From Azospirillum thiophilum (GTDB lineage: Bacteria; Pseudomonadota; Alphaproteobacteria; Azospirillales; Azospirillaceae): a stretch of DNA of 64,000 bases. Position numbers and translations under genes: made by a program. This document shows positions 43,841 through 52,960 of the stretch, one piece after another; the first letter of the stretch is position 1, and each line of letters opens with the position of its first letter. The notes beneath the pieces were generated by a model. That model had not been told where the DNA came from, made no database searches, and worked only from the letters and a program-made list of their open reading frames with translations. The stretch covers positions 169,501-233,500 of the forward strand of contig NZ_CP012405.1 in the NCBI RefSeq assembly GCF_001305595.1. Reading direction: 5' to 3'.

Positions 43841-45097
43841 TTACCGGTTGGGACGGCATTTGGTTTCCGGCGCATCGTCGCCGAGCGTGTCGAGGGGGGT
43901 CACGGGATGCAGGAAGCCCTCCTGCGGCGACACCGAGACCAGCATGCGGGGGCCGGCGATCAGGATGGGCTGGCGCATCTGGCCGTCCCATGCCCGGAAG
44001 GACAGGGCTTCGCCCTTGAATCCGGCCAACTCGAAGTCCGGGCTGCGCAGATAGGCGGCGAGATCGTCGAAGCCGGTGCCGCCGGTGCGGGCCGCCGCCT
44101 CGCCGACGCTGCGCACCGCAAGCCACGCGGCATAGTCGCGCGCCGTCATCCAGCGGCCGGCCAGCTTCTCGAACCGGCTCTGCAACTGGGTGCCGCCCCA
44201 TTGCTCGTTGACCCGCGACCAGCCGGTTGCGGTCAGCCCCTGGGTGCCGGCCACCGGGCGGGGACGCCAGGTGCGTCCGTCGAGGTAATCGCCGAAATCG
44301 CCGATCTCGTCGGCGACGATCAGCACCTCGTAATCCGGCCCCTGGGTGGCGAGCGGAATGTCGGATTGGATGGTGGTGATGCCGGTGTCGGTGCGCCGGT
44401 TGCCGGTGTCGAAGGTCCAGGTCGTTTCCGCGACGATCCGGCCGCCGAAGCGCTTGGCGGCACGGCGGATGGCCTCGGCATAGAGCGCGTCGCCGGGATT
44501 GCGGCCGATCAGCAGGCTCCAGCCGGTCCATTTCTTCCAGGCGAGATATTGAGCCAGCGCGTCGGCCAGCATGCGCCGGCTGGCGGCGGTGTGCAGGATA
44601 TTGGGCCGGCACTGCTCGTTGCGCAGTGCGTCGTCCGGTGCGCGGGCGTTGAACAGCAGCATGGAGCGGGCTTCCGGCCGGTCGGCGGCGCTCAGCAGCG
44701 CGTCGGCCGGCAGATCGGCGACGACGAAGCGCACCCCCTCGTCGGCCAGCGCCTTCAGCCCGGCGCCGATGTCGCCGTCCGCGGGCAGGACCTGCTCGAC
44801 CAGCCGGTAGCTCTGGTTCAGGAACATGCCGGTGGTGGTGTTATCCGCCAGGGCCAGCCGGGCACCCTGGAGCCCCTCGTCGGTCGCTACCGGTTCGAGG
44901 AAGCTCGCGGGCGTGCGCGGGTCCTCGTGGCGCGCAAGATAGCCGATCACAACCGCCTGTGCGCCGCCATCCTGGGCGACGGCGGTGGACGCCGTTGCCG
45001 GCGCGAGCATCGCAGCCGACAGGACCGCCGCCGCAAGCCACCTGCCGGCATGCGATAAGTTCGATCTCCGATCAGACAATCGCCAGAATCTCACCAT
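43841..45097 (-). CDS. ABC transporter substrate-binding protein of the PQQ-alcohol-dehydrogenase system
   Basis: The 418-residue protein has a signal peptide and a type-I periplasmic binding fold (QAVVIGYLARHEDPRTPASFLEP, GARLALADNTTTGMFLNQSYRL). It includes the conserved NEQCRPNILHTAASRRMLADALAQYLAWKKW typical of the quinoprotein-linked branch. It probably serves the ABC-2 transporter encoded at 36093-37708. The ATG at 45097 overlaps fhcC by 26 bp, which couples it to the fhc operon. Confidence 0.87.
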   Translation of the reverse strand: MVRFWRLSDRRSNLSHAGRWLAAAVLSAAMLAPATASTAVAQDGGAQAVVIGYLARHEDPRTPASFLEPVATDEGLQGARLALADNTTTGMFLNQSYRLVEQVLPADGDIGAGLKALADEGVRFVVADLPADALLSAADRPEARSMLLFNARAPDDALRNEQCRPNILHTAASRRMLADALAQYLAWKKWTGWSLLIGRNPGDALYAEAIRRAAKRFGGRIVAETTWTFDTGNRRTDTGITTIQSDIPLATQGPDYEVLIVADEIGDFGDYLDGRTWRPRPVAGTQGLTATGWSRVNEQWGGTQLQSRFEKLAGRWMTARDYAAWLAVRSVGEAAARTGGTGFDDLAAYLRSPDFELAGFKGEALSFRAWDGQMRQPILIAGPRMLVSVSPQEGFLHPVTPLDTLGDDAPETKCRPNR

Positions 45098-45827
45098 GCC
45101 CTCCTTCCGCAAGATCGCCGATGAAACGATGGGCGCGGGTCGTGCCCGCGCTCTCGAACCAGCTGCCGGTCCCCTCCAGCGCACGCCGCAGGAGGTGCAG
45201 GAACAGCCAGTCGCGCGTGCCGCCGTCGGCAAAGCCCTCCGGGGGCGCGGCCTTCGGCCGGCCCAGCAGCAGCGTGCCGCGCCGCATGCCGAATCCCGGA
45301 TGCAGGCCGCAACCTCCGCCGATGGCAAGCGTGCCGGCAACCATGAAGGCTGCGGCATGGGCGCCGGCCTGTCCGTCGACGACGACGATCCCCCGCCGCA
45401 TCCGTTCGCCCACGCGGTCGCCGGTGTTTCCGCCGACGCTGATCAGCCCGCCCCGCATTCCCTGCGGCCGGCCGGGCAGGGCGCCGCCCAGCGCCTCCCC
45501 GGCGTTTCCGGTTATGCGCAGCAGCCCGCCGCCCATCCCGGCGCCGGCATGGGCGGCGACATCGCCTTCGACGAGCAGTCGTCCCGATGCCATGCCGACG
45601 CCGACCCGGTGCAGGATGGCGCCGCCCGGCCGGATCAGCAGACCGTCCGTCGCATCGCCCGCCGACATATCGAAGAGGTCGCCCAAGGGAGCCGCCCCAC
45701 CGCGGCAGGGCAGCGACAGCCGCGCGACGGCATCTGCCGGAAGCTCGGCCAAGCGGTCGGGCAGCACGGCGGACATGTCCACCGGCAGTCCGGCATCGCC
45801 GCGGAAGGTCAGGGTCAGGCCGGTCAT
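45072..45827 (-). CDS. fhcC: Formyltransferase/hydrolase complex subunit C (FhcC)
   Basis: The 251-residue protein consists of glycine-rich repeats (RITGNAGEALGGALPGRPQGMRGG, VVVDGQAGAHAA) forming the beta-helix of formylmethanofuran dehydrogenase subunit C, which is also related to the C-terminal part of glutamate synthase. In methylotrophs it is a structural part of the Fhc complex that turns formyl-H4MPT into formate. It lies 10 bp after fhcD. Confidence 0.93.
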   Translation of the reverse strand: MTGLTLTFRGDAGLPVDMSAVLPDRLAELPADAVARLSLPCRGGAAPLGDLFDMSAGDATDGLLIRPGGAILHRVGVGMASGRLLVEGDVAAHAGAGMGGGLLRITGNAGEALGGALPGRPQGMRGGLISVGGNTGDRVGERMRRGIVVVDGQAGAHAAAFMVAGTLAIGGGCGLHPGFGMRRGTLLLGRPKAAPPEGFADGGTRDWLFLHLLRRALEGTGSWFESAGTTRAHRFIGDLAEGGHGEILAIV

Positions 45828-45837
45828 GACATCACCC

Positions 45838-46764
45838 TCATGCCATCACCTCATGCAGGTGGAAGTGATGCGGGCCGAGCTTGCCACCATAATTTCCGGC
45901 GGTGATCGCCAGCACGCCGGCCGCCGCCCCGCCGGCCGTGGCGGCGGCGATGCCGGCCCGCATGCCGGCGCGGATGGCCGCCTCGTCGGTCCCGTCGAGC
46001 ACCAGTTCCAACACCGCCTCGACATCGTCGGACAGCAGCGTCCGGGGTTCGACGGCCCGCAGGGTCGGGCAGAAATAGGTGTTGGTGGAGGCGACCAGCC
46101 CACGGTACTTCGATCCGACCTTGGAGCCGGACCGCACCACCCCGCCGGGAAAGGGCAGGATGATGCCCGGCAGGGGCCGGATCGCCCCGACAGCCGCCTC
46201 CGCCGCGGCGAGGCACTGGCGATGGCTGGCGGCAAGGATCAGGAAATTGCCGCCGCCGATGCCCTTCGCCACGGCGACGCTGTCCTCGCAGACGAATTCC
46301 CCGTCCATCACCGGGATCCGCCAGAATCGACGGGTGCCGAAGCGCTTGGAGATCTGATGGCCATCGCCGAAATAGCGAAGGCCGTTGCCGAGCGGGATTC
46401 GCTTGGCCCCGTCGAGCAGGCCGGCGTAGCAGGCCGAGCCCGGCGAGGTCATGACGCATTGCCCGACGCGGGCGACGACATGCTTGGCCAGATCGGCGGT
46501 CGACATGCCGAAGACCATCACCGCGGCACCATGCCGGCCGTCCGGCGTTTCGTCGGGCGTCAGCAGCCGTTCGACAGCCGCCTCGCAGCCGCAGCCGATG
46601 ACGGAGGTGGCGAAGCCGGTCAGGCTGGCGGTCGCGGCATCGACCCATAGGGGGGTGTCGGCGGTCACCACCAGCCGGGTGTAGCTCATCGGGAAGGCTT
46701 CGGCGAAGGTGTCCTCGATGCGCACGCCGTTGATCCGCATCCTGTCGGTCGGGATATCCGCCAT
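45838..46764 (-). CDS. fhcD: Formylmethanofuran:H4MPT formyltransferase (FhcD)
   Basis: The 308-residue protein matches Ftr: INGVRIEDTFAEAFPMSYTRLVVTA at the N-terminus, VARVGQCVMTSPGSACYAG and a C-terminal ITAGNYGGKLGPHHFHLHEV. It transfers the formyl group from formyl-H4MPT to methylofuran within the Fhc complex. Its start codon shares one base with the fhcA stop. Confidence 0.96.
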   Translation of the reverse strand: MADIPTDRMRINGVRIEDTFAEAFPMSYTRLVVTADTPLWVDAATASLTGFATSVIGCGCEAAVERLLTPDETPDGRHGAAVMVFGMSTADLAKHVVARVGQCVMTSPGSACYAGLLDGAKRIPLGNGLRYFGDGHQISKRFGTRRFWRIPVMDGEFVCEDSVAVAKGIGGGNFLILAASHRQCLAAAEAAVGAIRPLPGIILPFPGGVVRSGSKVGSKYRGLVASTNTYFCPTLRAVEPRTLLSDDVEAVLELVLDGTDEAAIRAGMRAGIAAATAGGAAAGVLAITAGNYGGKLGPHHFHLHEVMA

Positions 46765-48440
46765 CACTGCACCTCCCGACGCCGGCAGGGGTGGAGGAGG
46801 GGGCCGGCGCCATGCCGGATCTCCTCGTCGCGGATGCGGAAATGCTTTATCGGCAGGCCCAGCCTCTCGTCGAAGTGGCGGGCGATGCGGCGCTCGATCA
46901 GATCGTCGTAGCCGGGCCGGACGACATGGGTCCGGCCCTGCGCCATCGCCACCAGCGTCCCGTCCCGCACCACCAGCCGCCCGCTCTTGAAGACCAGATC
47001 CGGCCGTTCGAACATGGCCCGGCGGTCGGGCCGGTCGGTGTAGACGGTGACGTCGGCCGAGGCGCCCGGCCCGAGATGGCCACGGTCGGCAAGGCCGAGG
47101 ATGCGGGCCGGAGCCGCGCGGGTCATGACGGCGATCTCGCCCAGCGTATATTCGCGGGCGATCGACCCCAGCGTGGTGTTGGCCGGCGCGTCTGGGTGGA
47201 TCTCCGCGAGCTTCTCCAGCCGGTAGTCGCGGTCCATCAGCAGCCGGATCAGCTCCGGATAGAAGGTGAAGGGGGCGCCGTTCGGGTGGTCGGTCGTCAG
47301 GAACACCCGCCAGGGATCGTCGAGCAGCAGGAACAGCTCCAGCCCGATCGCCCATTGCAGCGCGTTGACATAGGATTTGTCGCGGTAGCGGAAGGGCACC
47401 ACGCCGCAGCCGGCATCGCATTCGATGTCCATCGCCAGCCATTTGCGCGGATGCGCCAGCGGGGCGGTGTGGCGCTGCGCCATGGTGTCGGCCGATGCGG
47501 TCACCGTCTGGCCGAACATCACCTGTCCGATGTCCACCGACAGCGTTGGCGTCCGGTTGATCGCCTCGGCCAACGCCACCGCGCCCGATGAGAATTTGCG
47601 GTCGCCCACCGTGTCGTAGCTGTGGAACTGGATATGCGTCATGTGCAGCGGCAGGCCGGATGCCGCCTGGATGGTGTCGAGCGTCGTCGCCACGTTGCCG
47701 GGAACGCCCAGGTTGCAGCCATGGACATGCAGCGGGTGGGGCAGTCCCAGCTCGTACACCGCACGGGCCAGCACGGTCAGGACGGTGCGGGGCGTGACGC
47801 CGTAATGCGGTCCGGCCTCGTCCAGGTCGAGCTGGCGGGCGTTGAACTTGAAGGCGTTGATGCCGCCGGGATTGACCACCTTGACCGCGAGGCTCTGGGT
47901 CGCCGTCAACATCCAGGCGACATAATCGTTGACCGCGGCCTGCCCGGCATTGGTGGCGATCAGGTCCAGCAGGAAATCGTCGTTGCCCAGGACCAGATAG
48001 CCGCCGGTGTCGATGTAGGGGATGTCGGCCATCTCCAGATGGGCATGCCGGGCGTTGGATCCCAGCATCGCCGGCTCGAAGGCGGCGGTGAAGCCCATCT
48101 CGATGTAGCGGGCGCCGGTCGTGTGGGTGGAAGGGGTGGCGATGCCGCTGCCCCCGCCGCAGCCGCCTCCGCCGCAGCTTCCGGCGGCGAAGCGGTGGTG
48201 GTCATGCTCCTCGCCCATCAGCAGGCGGGCGAGGTTGACCTTGCCGCCGGCGATGTGGCTGTGGATGTCGATGGCACCGGCCATCACCAGCTTGCCGGAC
48301 AGATCGTGCACGGTGTCGGGTGTGGCACCGGGGCCGGGGTCCGGGGCTATGCGCTCGTCGCGCAGCCAGAGGTCGGCGATTTCGCCGTGCCGGCCGTTGG
48401 CCGGGTCGAACACGCGCCCGCCGGACAGCTTCGTCAGCAT
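46764..48440 (-). CDS. fhcA: Formylmethanofuran hydrolase subunit (FhcA), amidohydrolase fold
   Basis: The 558-residue protein has the zinc-binding AIDIHSHIAGGKVN near 57-69, HVHGCNLGVPGN and TTDHPNGAPFTFYP, the features of FwdA/FhcA. It hydrolyses formylmethylofuran to formate in the cytoplasm. Residues 77-99 form an odd His/Cys/Gly-rich insert (EEHDHHRF then SCGGGGCGGGSG) where homologues I recall have an ordinary loop. It overlaps fhcB by 7 bp. Confidence 0.95.
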   Translation of the reverse strand: MLTKLSGGRVFDPANGRHGEIADLWLRDERIAPDPGPGATPDTVHDLSGKLVMAGAIDIHSHIAGGKVNLARLLMGEEHDHHRFAAGSCGGGGCGGGSGIATPSTHTTGARYIEMGFTAAFEPAMLGSNARHAHLEMADIPYIDTGGYLVLGNDDFLLDLIATNAGQAAVNDYVAWMLTATQSLAVKVVNPGGINAFKFNARQLDLDEAGPHYGVTPRTVLTVLARAVYELGLPHPLHVHGCNLGVPGNVATTLDTIQAASGLPLHMTHIQFHSYDTVGDRKFSSGAVALAEAINRTPTLSVDIGQVMFGQTVTASADTMAQRHTAPLAHPRKWLAMDIECDAGCGVVPFRYRDKSYVNALQWAIGLELFLLLDDPWRVFLTTDHPNGAPFTFYPELIRLLMDRDYRLEKLAEIHPDAPANTTLGSIAREYTLGEIAVMTRAAPARILGLADRGHLGPGASADVTVYTDRPDRRAMFERPDLVFKSGRLVVRDGTLVAMAQGRTHVVRPGYDDLIERRIARHFDERLGLPIKHFRIRDEEIRHGAGPLLHPCRRREVQ

Positions 48441-49708
48441 CGGGCGGGCTCCGTGGACATGGACGTGTCTTCAAGTGCCGTCGCGATCTGCCGCAGGACA
48501 GCGGCGACGCTCGGCAGGCCGCGGACGACCAGCACCCCGGTCCGGAGCGCGACCACGCTGTCGGCGCGGAACACGTCGCCGGCATGATCGATGCCCGGCG
48601 TTCCCACCGGAATGAAAAGGGCGGGCTCCGCCGTGAAGGCGGTTTCGGGGGGGGCCAGTGCTATGACGGCGGTCCCGGTGCCGGCCATGGCGGCGATCTC
48701 CGGCATCTCCGGACGGAAGGCGGAAATCCACAGGATGACGTCCGCGTCGCGGGCGCGCTCGCGCCAGTCGAAGCGGTCGGGGTCATGCAGCGGCATTCCC
48801 CTGTCGAAGCCGGTACGCAGGGGAAAGCCGGTGCGCCATGTGCAGGCCTGGTTGGCGCCGACCAGATTGTCGGCTCCCGACAGAGGGAGACCGGCGCAGC
48901 GCGTCGTGCCGTCCACCTTGCGGATCAGGCGGACCAGCCCCTCGACGATCAGGTCGGGCTGCGGTCCCGCGAACAGCCCGGCCGCCCAGACCACCACGGC
49001 ATAGCGGGCGGCGCGAAGCCGGGCCGCCAAGTCAGCCATCGGGCCGGTGGCTCCATGACCGGCCAGCGCGGCACGCAACCCCGTAACCAAGCTGGCGAGG
49101 TCCGGTTGCGGACCGTCCGCCATCCCAACCTTTTCGATCCGGCCGCCGAGGCACTGCGCCGTTTCCGGCAACGGATCGCCTCCCAGGAACAGCACGCTGC
49201 GGCCGGTGCCGCCGGGGAAGGCCGGCTCGGGCACCACCCACCGCTCCCACAGGCGGGGGAAGGCGGCGGCCGGATCCGGTCCGACGACCAGCACGAGGTC
49301 ACAGCGGTTGCGCAGTTCGGCCAGTGTCGTCACCGACCAGCCGAGGCGACGGAGCACCGCCAGATTGCGGAACAGGGCGTCGGAGTGTTCATGGTCCACC
49401 GTGGCCCCGATGCGTCCGGCCAGCGTCAGGGCGGCGAGCACGCCGTCCACATCGGTCGCCAGCCCGGCGATCAGCGGGGCGCGGCTGTCGCCCAGCAACC
49501 GGGCGGCCTCGGCCACGGCCTGCGTCATGGGAACGGCTGTTCCGCCGATGCGGGGGGCCGTCTGCACCGCCGTCGACCGGCGGAACAGCCGGTCCGCCTG
49601 CGGGCAGCCGCTGGGGCGGGGCGCGATCCCGGAATCGTCCTGCTCGATCCCGATATCGCCGCACCCCAGCCCGCAGAATGGACAGAGGGTATCGGGGTGG
49701 AAAGCCAT
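48434..49708 (-). CDS. fhcB: Formyltransferase/hydrolase complex subunit B (FhcB)
   Basis: The protein (424 residues from the ATG at 49708, or 434 from a GTG at 49738) resembles formylmethanofuran dehydrogenase subunit B. It keeps CPFCGLGCGD at its N-terminus, with NAD/molybdopterin-like folds after it (PLSGADNLVGANQACTWRTGFPL). Bacterial FhcB has lost the tungsten/molybdenum-pterin active site and is thought to have only a structural role; I see no selenocysteine codon or obvious metal-Cys context here. It is the first gene of the fhcBADC operon. Confidence 0.92.
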   Translation of the reverse strand: MAFHPDTLCPFCGLGCGDIGIEQDDSGIAPRPSGCPQADRLFRRSTAVQTAPRIGGTAVPMTQAVAEAARLLGDSRAPLIAGLATDVDGVLAALTLAGRIGATVDHEHSDALFRNLAVLRRLGWSVTTLAELRNRCDLVLVVGPDPAAAFPRLWERWVVPEPAFPGGTGRSVLFLGGDPLPETAQCLGGRIEKVGMADGPQPDLASLVTGLRAALAGHGATGPMADLAARLRAARYAVVVWAAGLFAGPQPDLIVEGLVRLIRKVDGTTRCAGLPLSGADNLVGANQACTWRTGFPLRTGFDRGMPLHDPDRFDWRERARDADVILWISAFRPEMPEIAAMAGTGTAVIALAPPETAFTAEPALFIPVGTPGIDHAGDVFRADSVVALRTGVLVVRGLPSVAAVLRQIATALEDTSMSTEPARC

Positions 49709-50030
49709 GGCGCCCCAATCACCTGAGCTGGATTTCACCGGTGCGGAAAGTCACTGGAAGGCCGGCCGTGCAATGGGCGGCAGCCAGTGCGGGGAAATTC
49801 AAGTGTATGGTCGTCTTCGCCGGCCTCCGGACAAACGCCGTGCCAGGCATGGTTCGTAAAATGGCTGCGCGTCATCGGCCCCGGACATGCCGAGCGATCC
49901 GTTCATGGCCAGTTTCCTTCCGAAATGCCGCACCCCGTTCGGGCTAATACGCGTAGATACTCGTTCGCGCTACGGACAATTTTGTTTGCAACGCTAACAT
50001 TGTGTCCTGGGCCGCGCAAAGGGAATGCAG
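49709..50030. promoter_or_regulatory. Divergent fhcB-mptG promoter region
   Basis: No gene is supported in these 322 bases. Bases 49945-50020 are less GC-rich and include TACGCGTA and the stretch ACAATTTTGTTTGCAACG. Both C1 operons must start here, but I cannot assign a clear -35/-10 pair or an operator. Confidence 0.4.
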
Positions 50031-51047
50031 ATGAGCGATCAGCGCAATCGGATAGGAGAGGTGAGAATCCAGGCCCCCGCGCGCCTGCATGCCGGCTTCG
50101 TCGATCTCAATGGCGGATTGGGGCGCCGTTTCGGCAGCCTCGGCATCGCCATCGACCGCCCGGCCATCGTCCTGCGGGTCCGCCCGGCTGCCCGGCTGGC
50201 AGTCACCGGCCCGTCCGCCGACCGCGTCCGCCGCAGCGTCGAGCGCCTCAGCCGCGAAGCAGGCCTTTCCGACGCCGTCGCCGTGATGGTGGAGGAGGCG
50301 ATCCCCGCCCATGTCGGGCTGGGATCCGGCACGCAGACCGACCTTGCCGTCGCGACGGCGCTGGTCTGTCTGGAAGGACGGCGCACCGCTGCCCGCGACC
50401 TGGCGAGGGTGCTGGAACGTGGCGCGCGGTCCGGCATCGGGCTTGCGGCCTTCGAACAGGGCGGGGTGTTGCTGGACGGTGGCCGGGGCGGGCTGGATGC
50501 AGCGCCTCCGGTGATCGCGCGGGCGGAGTTTCCCGAGGACTGGCGCATCCTGCTCCTGCTCCATCGCGGCGGGCACGGGCTGCATGGTGTGCCGGAGGTC
50601 GAAGCCTTCCGGCGCCTGCCGCCCTTTCCACCCGCCGCCGCCGCGCATCTCTGCCGGCTGATGCTGATGGTCGCCCTGCCGGCGCTGGCCGAACGCGACG
50701 TCGAGCGCTTCGGTCAGGCCATCGGCGAGTTGCAGCGCACGGTCGGCGACCATTTCGCTCCGGCCCAGGGCGGCCGCTTCACCAGCCCGATGGTGGCAGA
50801 GGTGTTGGGCTGGCTTGAGGCGCAGGGGATTCCCGGCGTCGGGCAAAGCTCCTGGGGCCCCACCTGCTTCGCCATCGTCGGCGAGTCCGAACGGGCGGAG
50901 CGGCTGGCCGCAAGGATGCGCGAGCGCTGGGCCGGAACCCCGCTGGAGGTGCTGGTCTGCTGCGGACGGAATGTCGGCGCGAGCATCGAGAACATCGCCG
51001 CCGAGTCCGGGCATGCACCTGCGGTCAGACGGGCGGTCGGCGGATGA
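50031..51047 (+). CDS. mptG: Beta-ribofuranosylaminobenzene 5'-phosphate synthase (MptG)
   Basis: The 338-residue protein is a GHMP-kinase-fold enzyme with QAPARLHAGFVDLNGGLGRRFGSLG, EEAIPAHVGLGSGTQTDLAVATAL and a C-terminal GQSSWGPTCFAIV. It joins 4-hydroxybenzoate or 4-aminobenzoate to PRPP in the first committed step of methanopterin synthesis. An ATG at 50025 also exists, but AAAGGGA is better placed for 50031. It is the first gene of the rightward C1 operon. Confidence 0.95.
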   Translation: MSDQRNRIGEVRIQAPARLHAGFVDLNGGLGRRFGSLGIAIDRPAIVLRVRPAARLAVTGPSADRVRRSVERLSREAGLSDAVAVMVEEAIPAHVGLGSGTQTDLAVATALVCLEGRRTAARDLARVLERGARSGIGLAAFEQGGVLLDGGRGGLDAAPPVIARAEFPEDWRILLLLHRGGHGLHGVPEVEAFRRLPPFPPAAAAHLCRLMLMVALPALAERDVERFGQAIGELQRTVGDHFAPAQGGRFTSPMVAEVLGWLEAQGIPGVGQSSWGPTCFAIVGESERAERLAARMRERWAGTPLEVLVCCGRNVGASIENIAAESGHAPAVRRAVGG

Positions 51048-51075
51048 ACGGGAGAACGATGGGAGAGAGGCAAAC

Positions 51076-51990
51076 ATGAGCGCGCCCTATGTGCTGCACA
51101 TGATCACACCGCTGGCGAATGTCAGCCCGTTCGACGTCAACATGGCGGTCGATGCCGGTATCGACACGGTCATCCCCTATACCGGGATCGGGACCGCTCA
51201 GGTCGAAGCCCTGACCCAGGACGCCATGTTCTCCCGCGATCCGAAGAATGCCGTGCGCACCGGCCTGTTCATCGGCGGGCGCGATGCCGCCATGGCGCTG
51301 GACATGCTCGACGCGGCGCGCAAGGCGATGTTCTCGCCTTTCCAGATCTCGGTCTTCGCCGACCCGTCGGGCGCCTTCACGACCGCCGCCGCGATGGTCG
51401 CGGTGGTGGAACGGGCATTGCAGCGTGCGGGAGTGGCCGGCCTCACCGGCCTCGACGTCCAGGTCTATGGCGCGACCGGGGTGGTCGGCGGCATCGCCGG
51501 ACTGATCGCGGCGCAGGCCGGCGGCAAGGTCACCCTGGTCAGCCACCGCGGCGTGTCGGCGGTGCAGGGCAAGGCGGAGGAATTCGGACGACGCTACGCC
51601 GTGCAACTCGACTGCGCCGACACGTCGGCCGCCGGCAAGGCCGCACTGCTGGAGCGGGCGGACGTCGTGTTGGCCTGCGGCAAGGCCGGCGTCAGGGTGC
51701 TGTCCGCCGAGGACCTGCACGCGGCCGGTCGCCTGCGGGTGGCGGCCGACATCAACGCGGTCCCGCCGGCAGGCGTCGAAGGGGTGGGTGTGCAGGATGA
51801 TGGCGTCGCCTTGCCCGCTGCGCCTGGAGCGGGGAATCAGGCGGTCGGCATCGGCGCGCTCGCCATCGGCAATGTCAAGTTCAAGGTCCAGCACCAGCTG
51901 CTGGAGCGCATGCGGAGCGGCGGGACCGCGGTCGCCTTCGATTTCCGGGACGCCATGGATGCGGCGCGCACCATCGCGGGAAAGGCATAA
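51076..51990 (+). CDS. mtdB: NAD(P)-dependent methylene-H4MPT dehydrogenase MtdB
   Basis: The 304-residue protein starts MSAPYVLHMITPLANVSPFD and has the nucleotide-binding GATGVVGGIAG at 132-142, FADPSGAFTTAAAM and a terminal VGIGALAIGNVKF, all characteristic of MtdB. It oxidises methylene-H4MPT to methenyl-H4MPT. GGAGAGAGG precedes the ATG by about nine bases. It lies 28 bp after mptG and 2 bp before mch. Confidence 0.96.
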   Translation: MSAPYVLHMITPLANVSPFDVNMAVDAGIDTVIPYTGIGTAQVEALTQDAMFSRDPKNAVRTGLFIGGRDAAMALDMLDAARKAMFSPFQISVFADPSGAFTTAAAMVAVVERALQRAGVAGLTGLDVQVYGATGVVGGIAGLIAAQAGGKVTLVSHRGVSAVQGKAEEFGRRYAVQLDCADTSAAGKAALLERADVVLACGKAGVRVLSAEDLHAAGRLRVAADINAVPPAGVEGVGVQDDGVALPAAPGAGNQAVGIGALAIGNVKFKVQHQLLERMRSGGTAVAFDFRDAMDAARTIAGKA

Positions 51991-51992
51991 TC

Positions 51993-52955
51993 ATGCAGCG
52001 TCCGAGCTTGTCCGCTCTCGCCGCCCCGCTTGCCGCGGCCCTGGTGGCGGATGCGGTCCGATTGCGGCTCGGTATCGACCGGGTGGCCGGCGCGACCATC
52101 GTCGATGCCGGCATCGCCCATCCGGGCGGGCTGGAGGCGGGACGCCGCATCGCCGAGCTGTGCATGGGCGGGCTGGGCCGCGTCACGCTCCAGGCCGATG
52201 CGCAGGCGGAGCGCTGGCCCTTCCTGGTCGCGATGCACAGCGCCGATCCGGTGCTCGCCTGTCTCGGCAGCCAGTATGCCGGCTGGAGCCTGTCGCATCA
52301 GGACGATGCCGGATCCTTCTTCGCGCTCGGCTCCGGTCCCGGACGTGCGATGGCACGCAAGGAGACGCTGTTCGACGAGCTGGGCTATGGCGACACCGGC
52401 GATCATGCCGTCCTGGTCCTGGAAAGCGGGACCGTTCCGCCGGCTCCGCTGGTCGAACGGATCGCCGGGGACTGCGGGGTGGCGGCGGAACGACTGACGC
52501 TGGTGCTGACGCCGACGGAAAGCCTTGCCGGCACGGTGCAGATCGTCGCCCGCTGTCTCGAGGTCGCGATGCACAAGGTGCATGCGCTGGGTTTCCCGCT
52601 GGATCGCGTGGTCGACGGCATCGGCAGCGCGCCTCTGCCGCCGCCCGGCAAGGGATTCGTCGCGGCGATGGGGCGGACCAACGACGCCATCCTGTTCGGC
52701 GGCATCGTCCAGCTGTTCGTCGCCGGTCCGGAAGATGCCGCCGCCGATCTGGCGCACCGCCTTCCCAGCACGGGTTCGCGCGACTATGGACGCCCCTTCG
52801 CCGAGGTGTTCGCCGCGGTGAACAAGGATTTCTATGCCATCGACCCGCTGCTGTTCGCGCCGGCGCGTGTCGTGGTGACGGCGCTCGACACCGGCCGCAG
52901 CTTTCACGGTGGGCAACTCGCCCCTGCCATGCTCGACCGGTCGTTCGGCGGGTGA
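51993..52955 (+). CDS. mch: Methenyl-H4MPT cyclohydrolase Mch
   Basis: The 320-residue protein has LRLGIDRVAGATIVDAGIAHPGGLEAG, SPGPGRA-like GSGPGRAMARKE, DHAVLVLESG, and FGRTND-like MGRTNDAILFGG signatures of Mch. It hydrolyses methenyl-H4MPT to 5-formyl-H4MPT, the substrate for FhcD. It is tightly packed after mtdB, and the next gene starts 5 bp downstream. Confidence 0.96.
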   Translation: MQRPSLSALAAPLAAALVADAVRLRLGIDRVAGATIVDAGIAHPGGLEAGRRIAELCMGGLGRVTLQADAQAERWPFLVAMHSADPVLACLGSQYAGWSLSHQDDAGSFFALGSGPGRAMARKETLFDELGYGDTGDHAVLVLESGTVPPAPLVERIAGDCGVAAERLTLVLTPTESLAGTVQIVARCLEVAMHKVHALGFPLDRVVDGIGSAPLPPPGKGFVAAMGRTNDAILFGGIVQLFVAGPEDAAADLAHRLPSTGSRDYGRPFAEVFAAVNKDFYAIDPLLFAPARVVVTALDTGRSFHGGQLAPAMLDRSFGG

Positions 52956-52960
52956 GGGGA

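Noticed and set aside
48434..49708. Functional tungsten/molybdenum formylmethanofuran dehydrogenase subunit
   Set aside because: Bacterial FhcB of this context has no working metal-pterin centre, and no ferredoxin-like partner subunits are encoded here.
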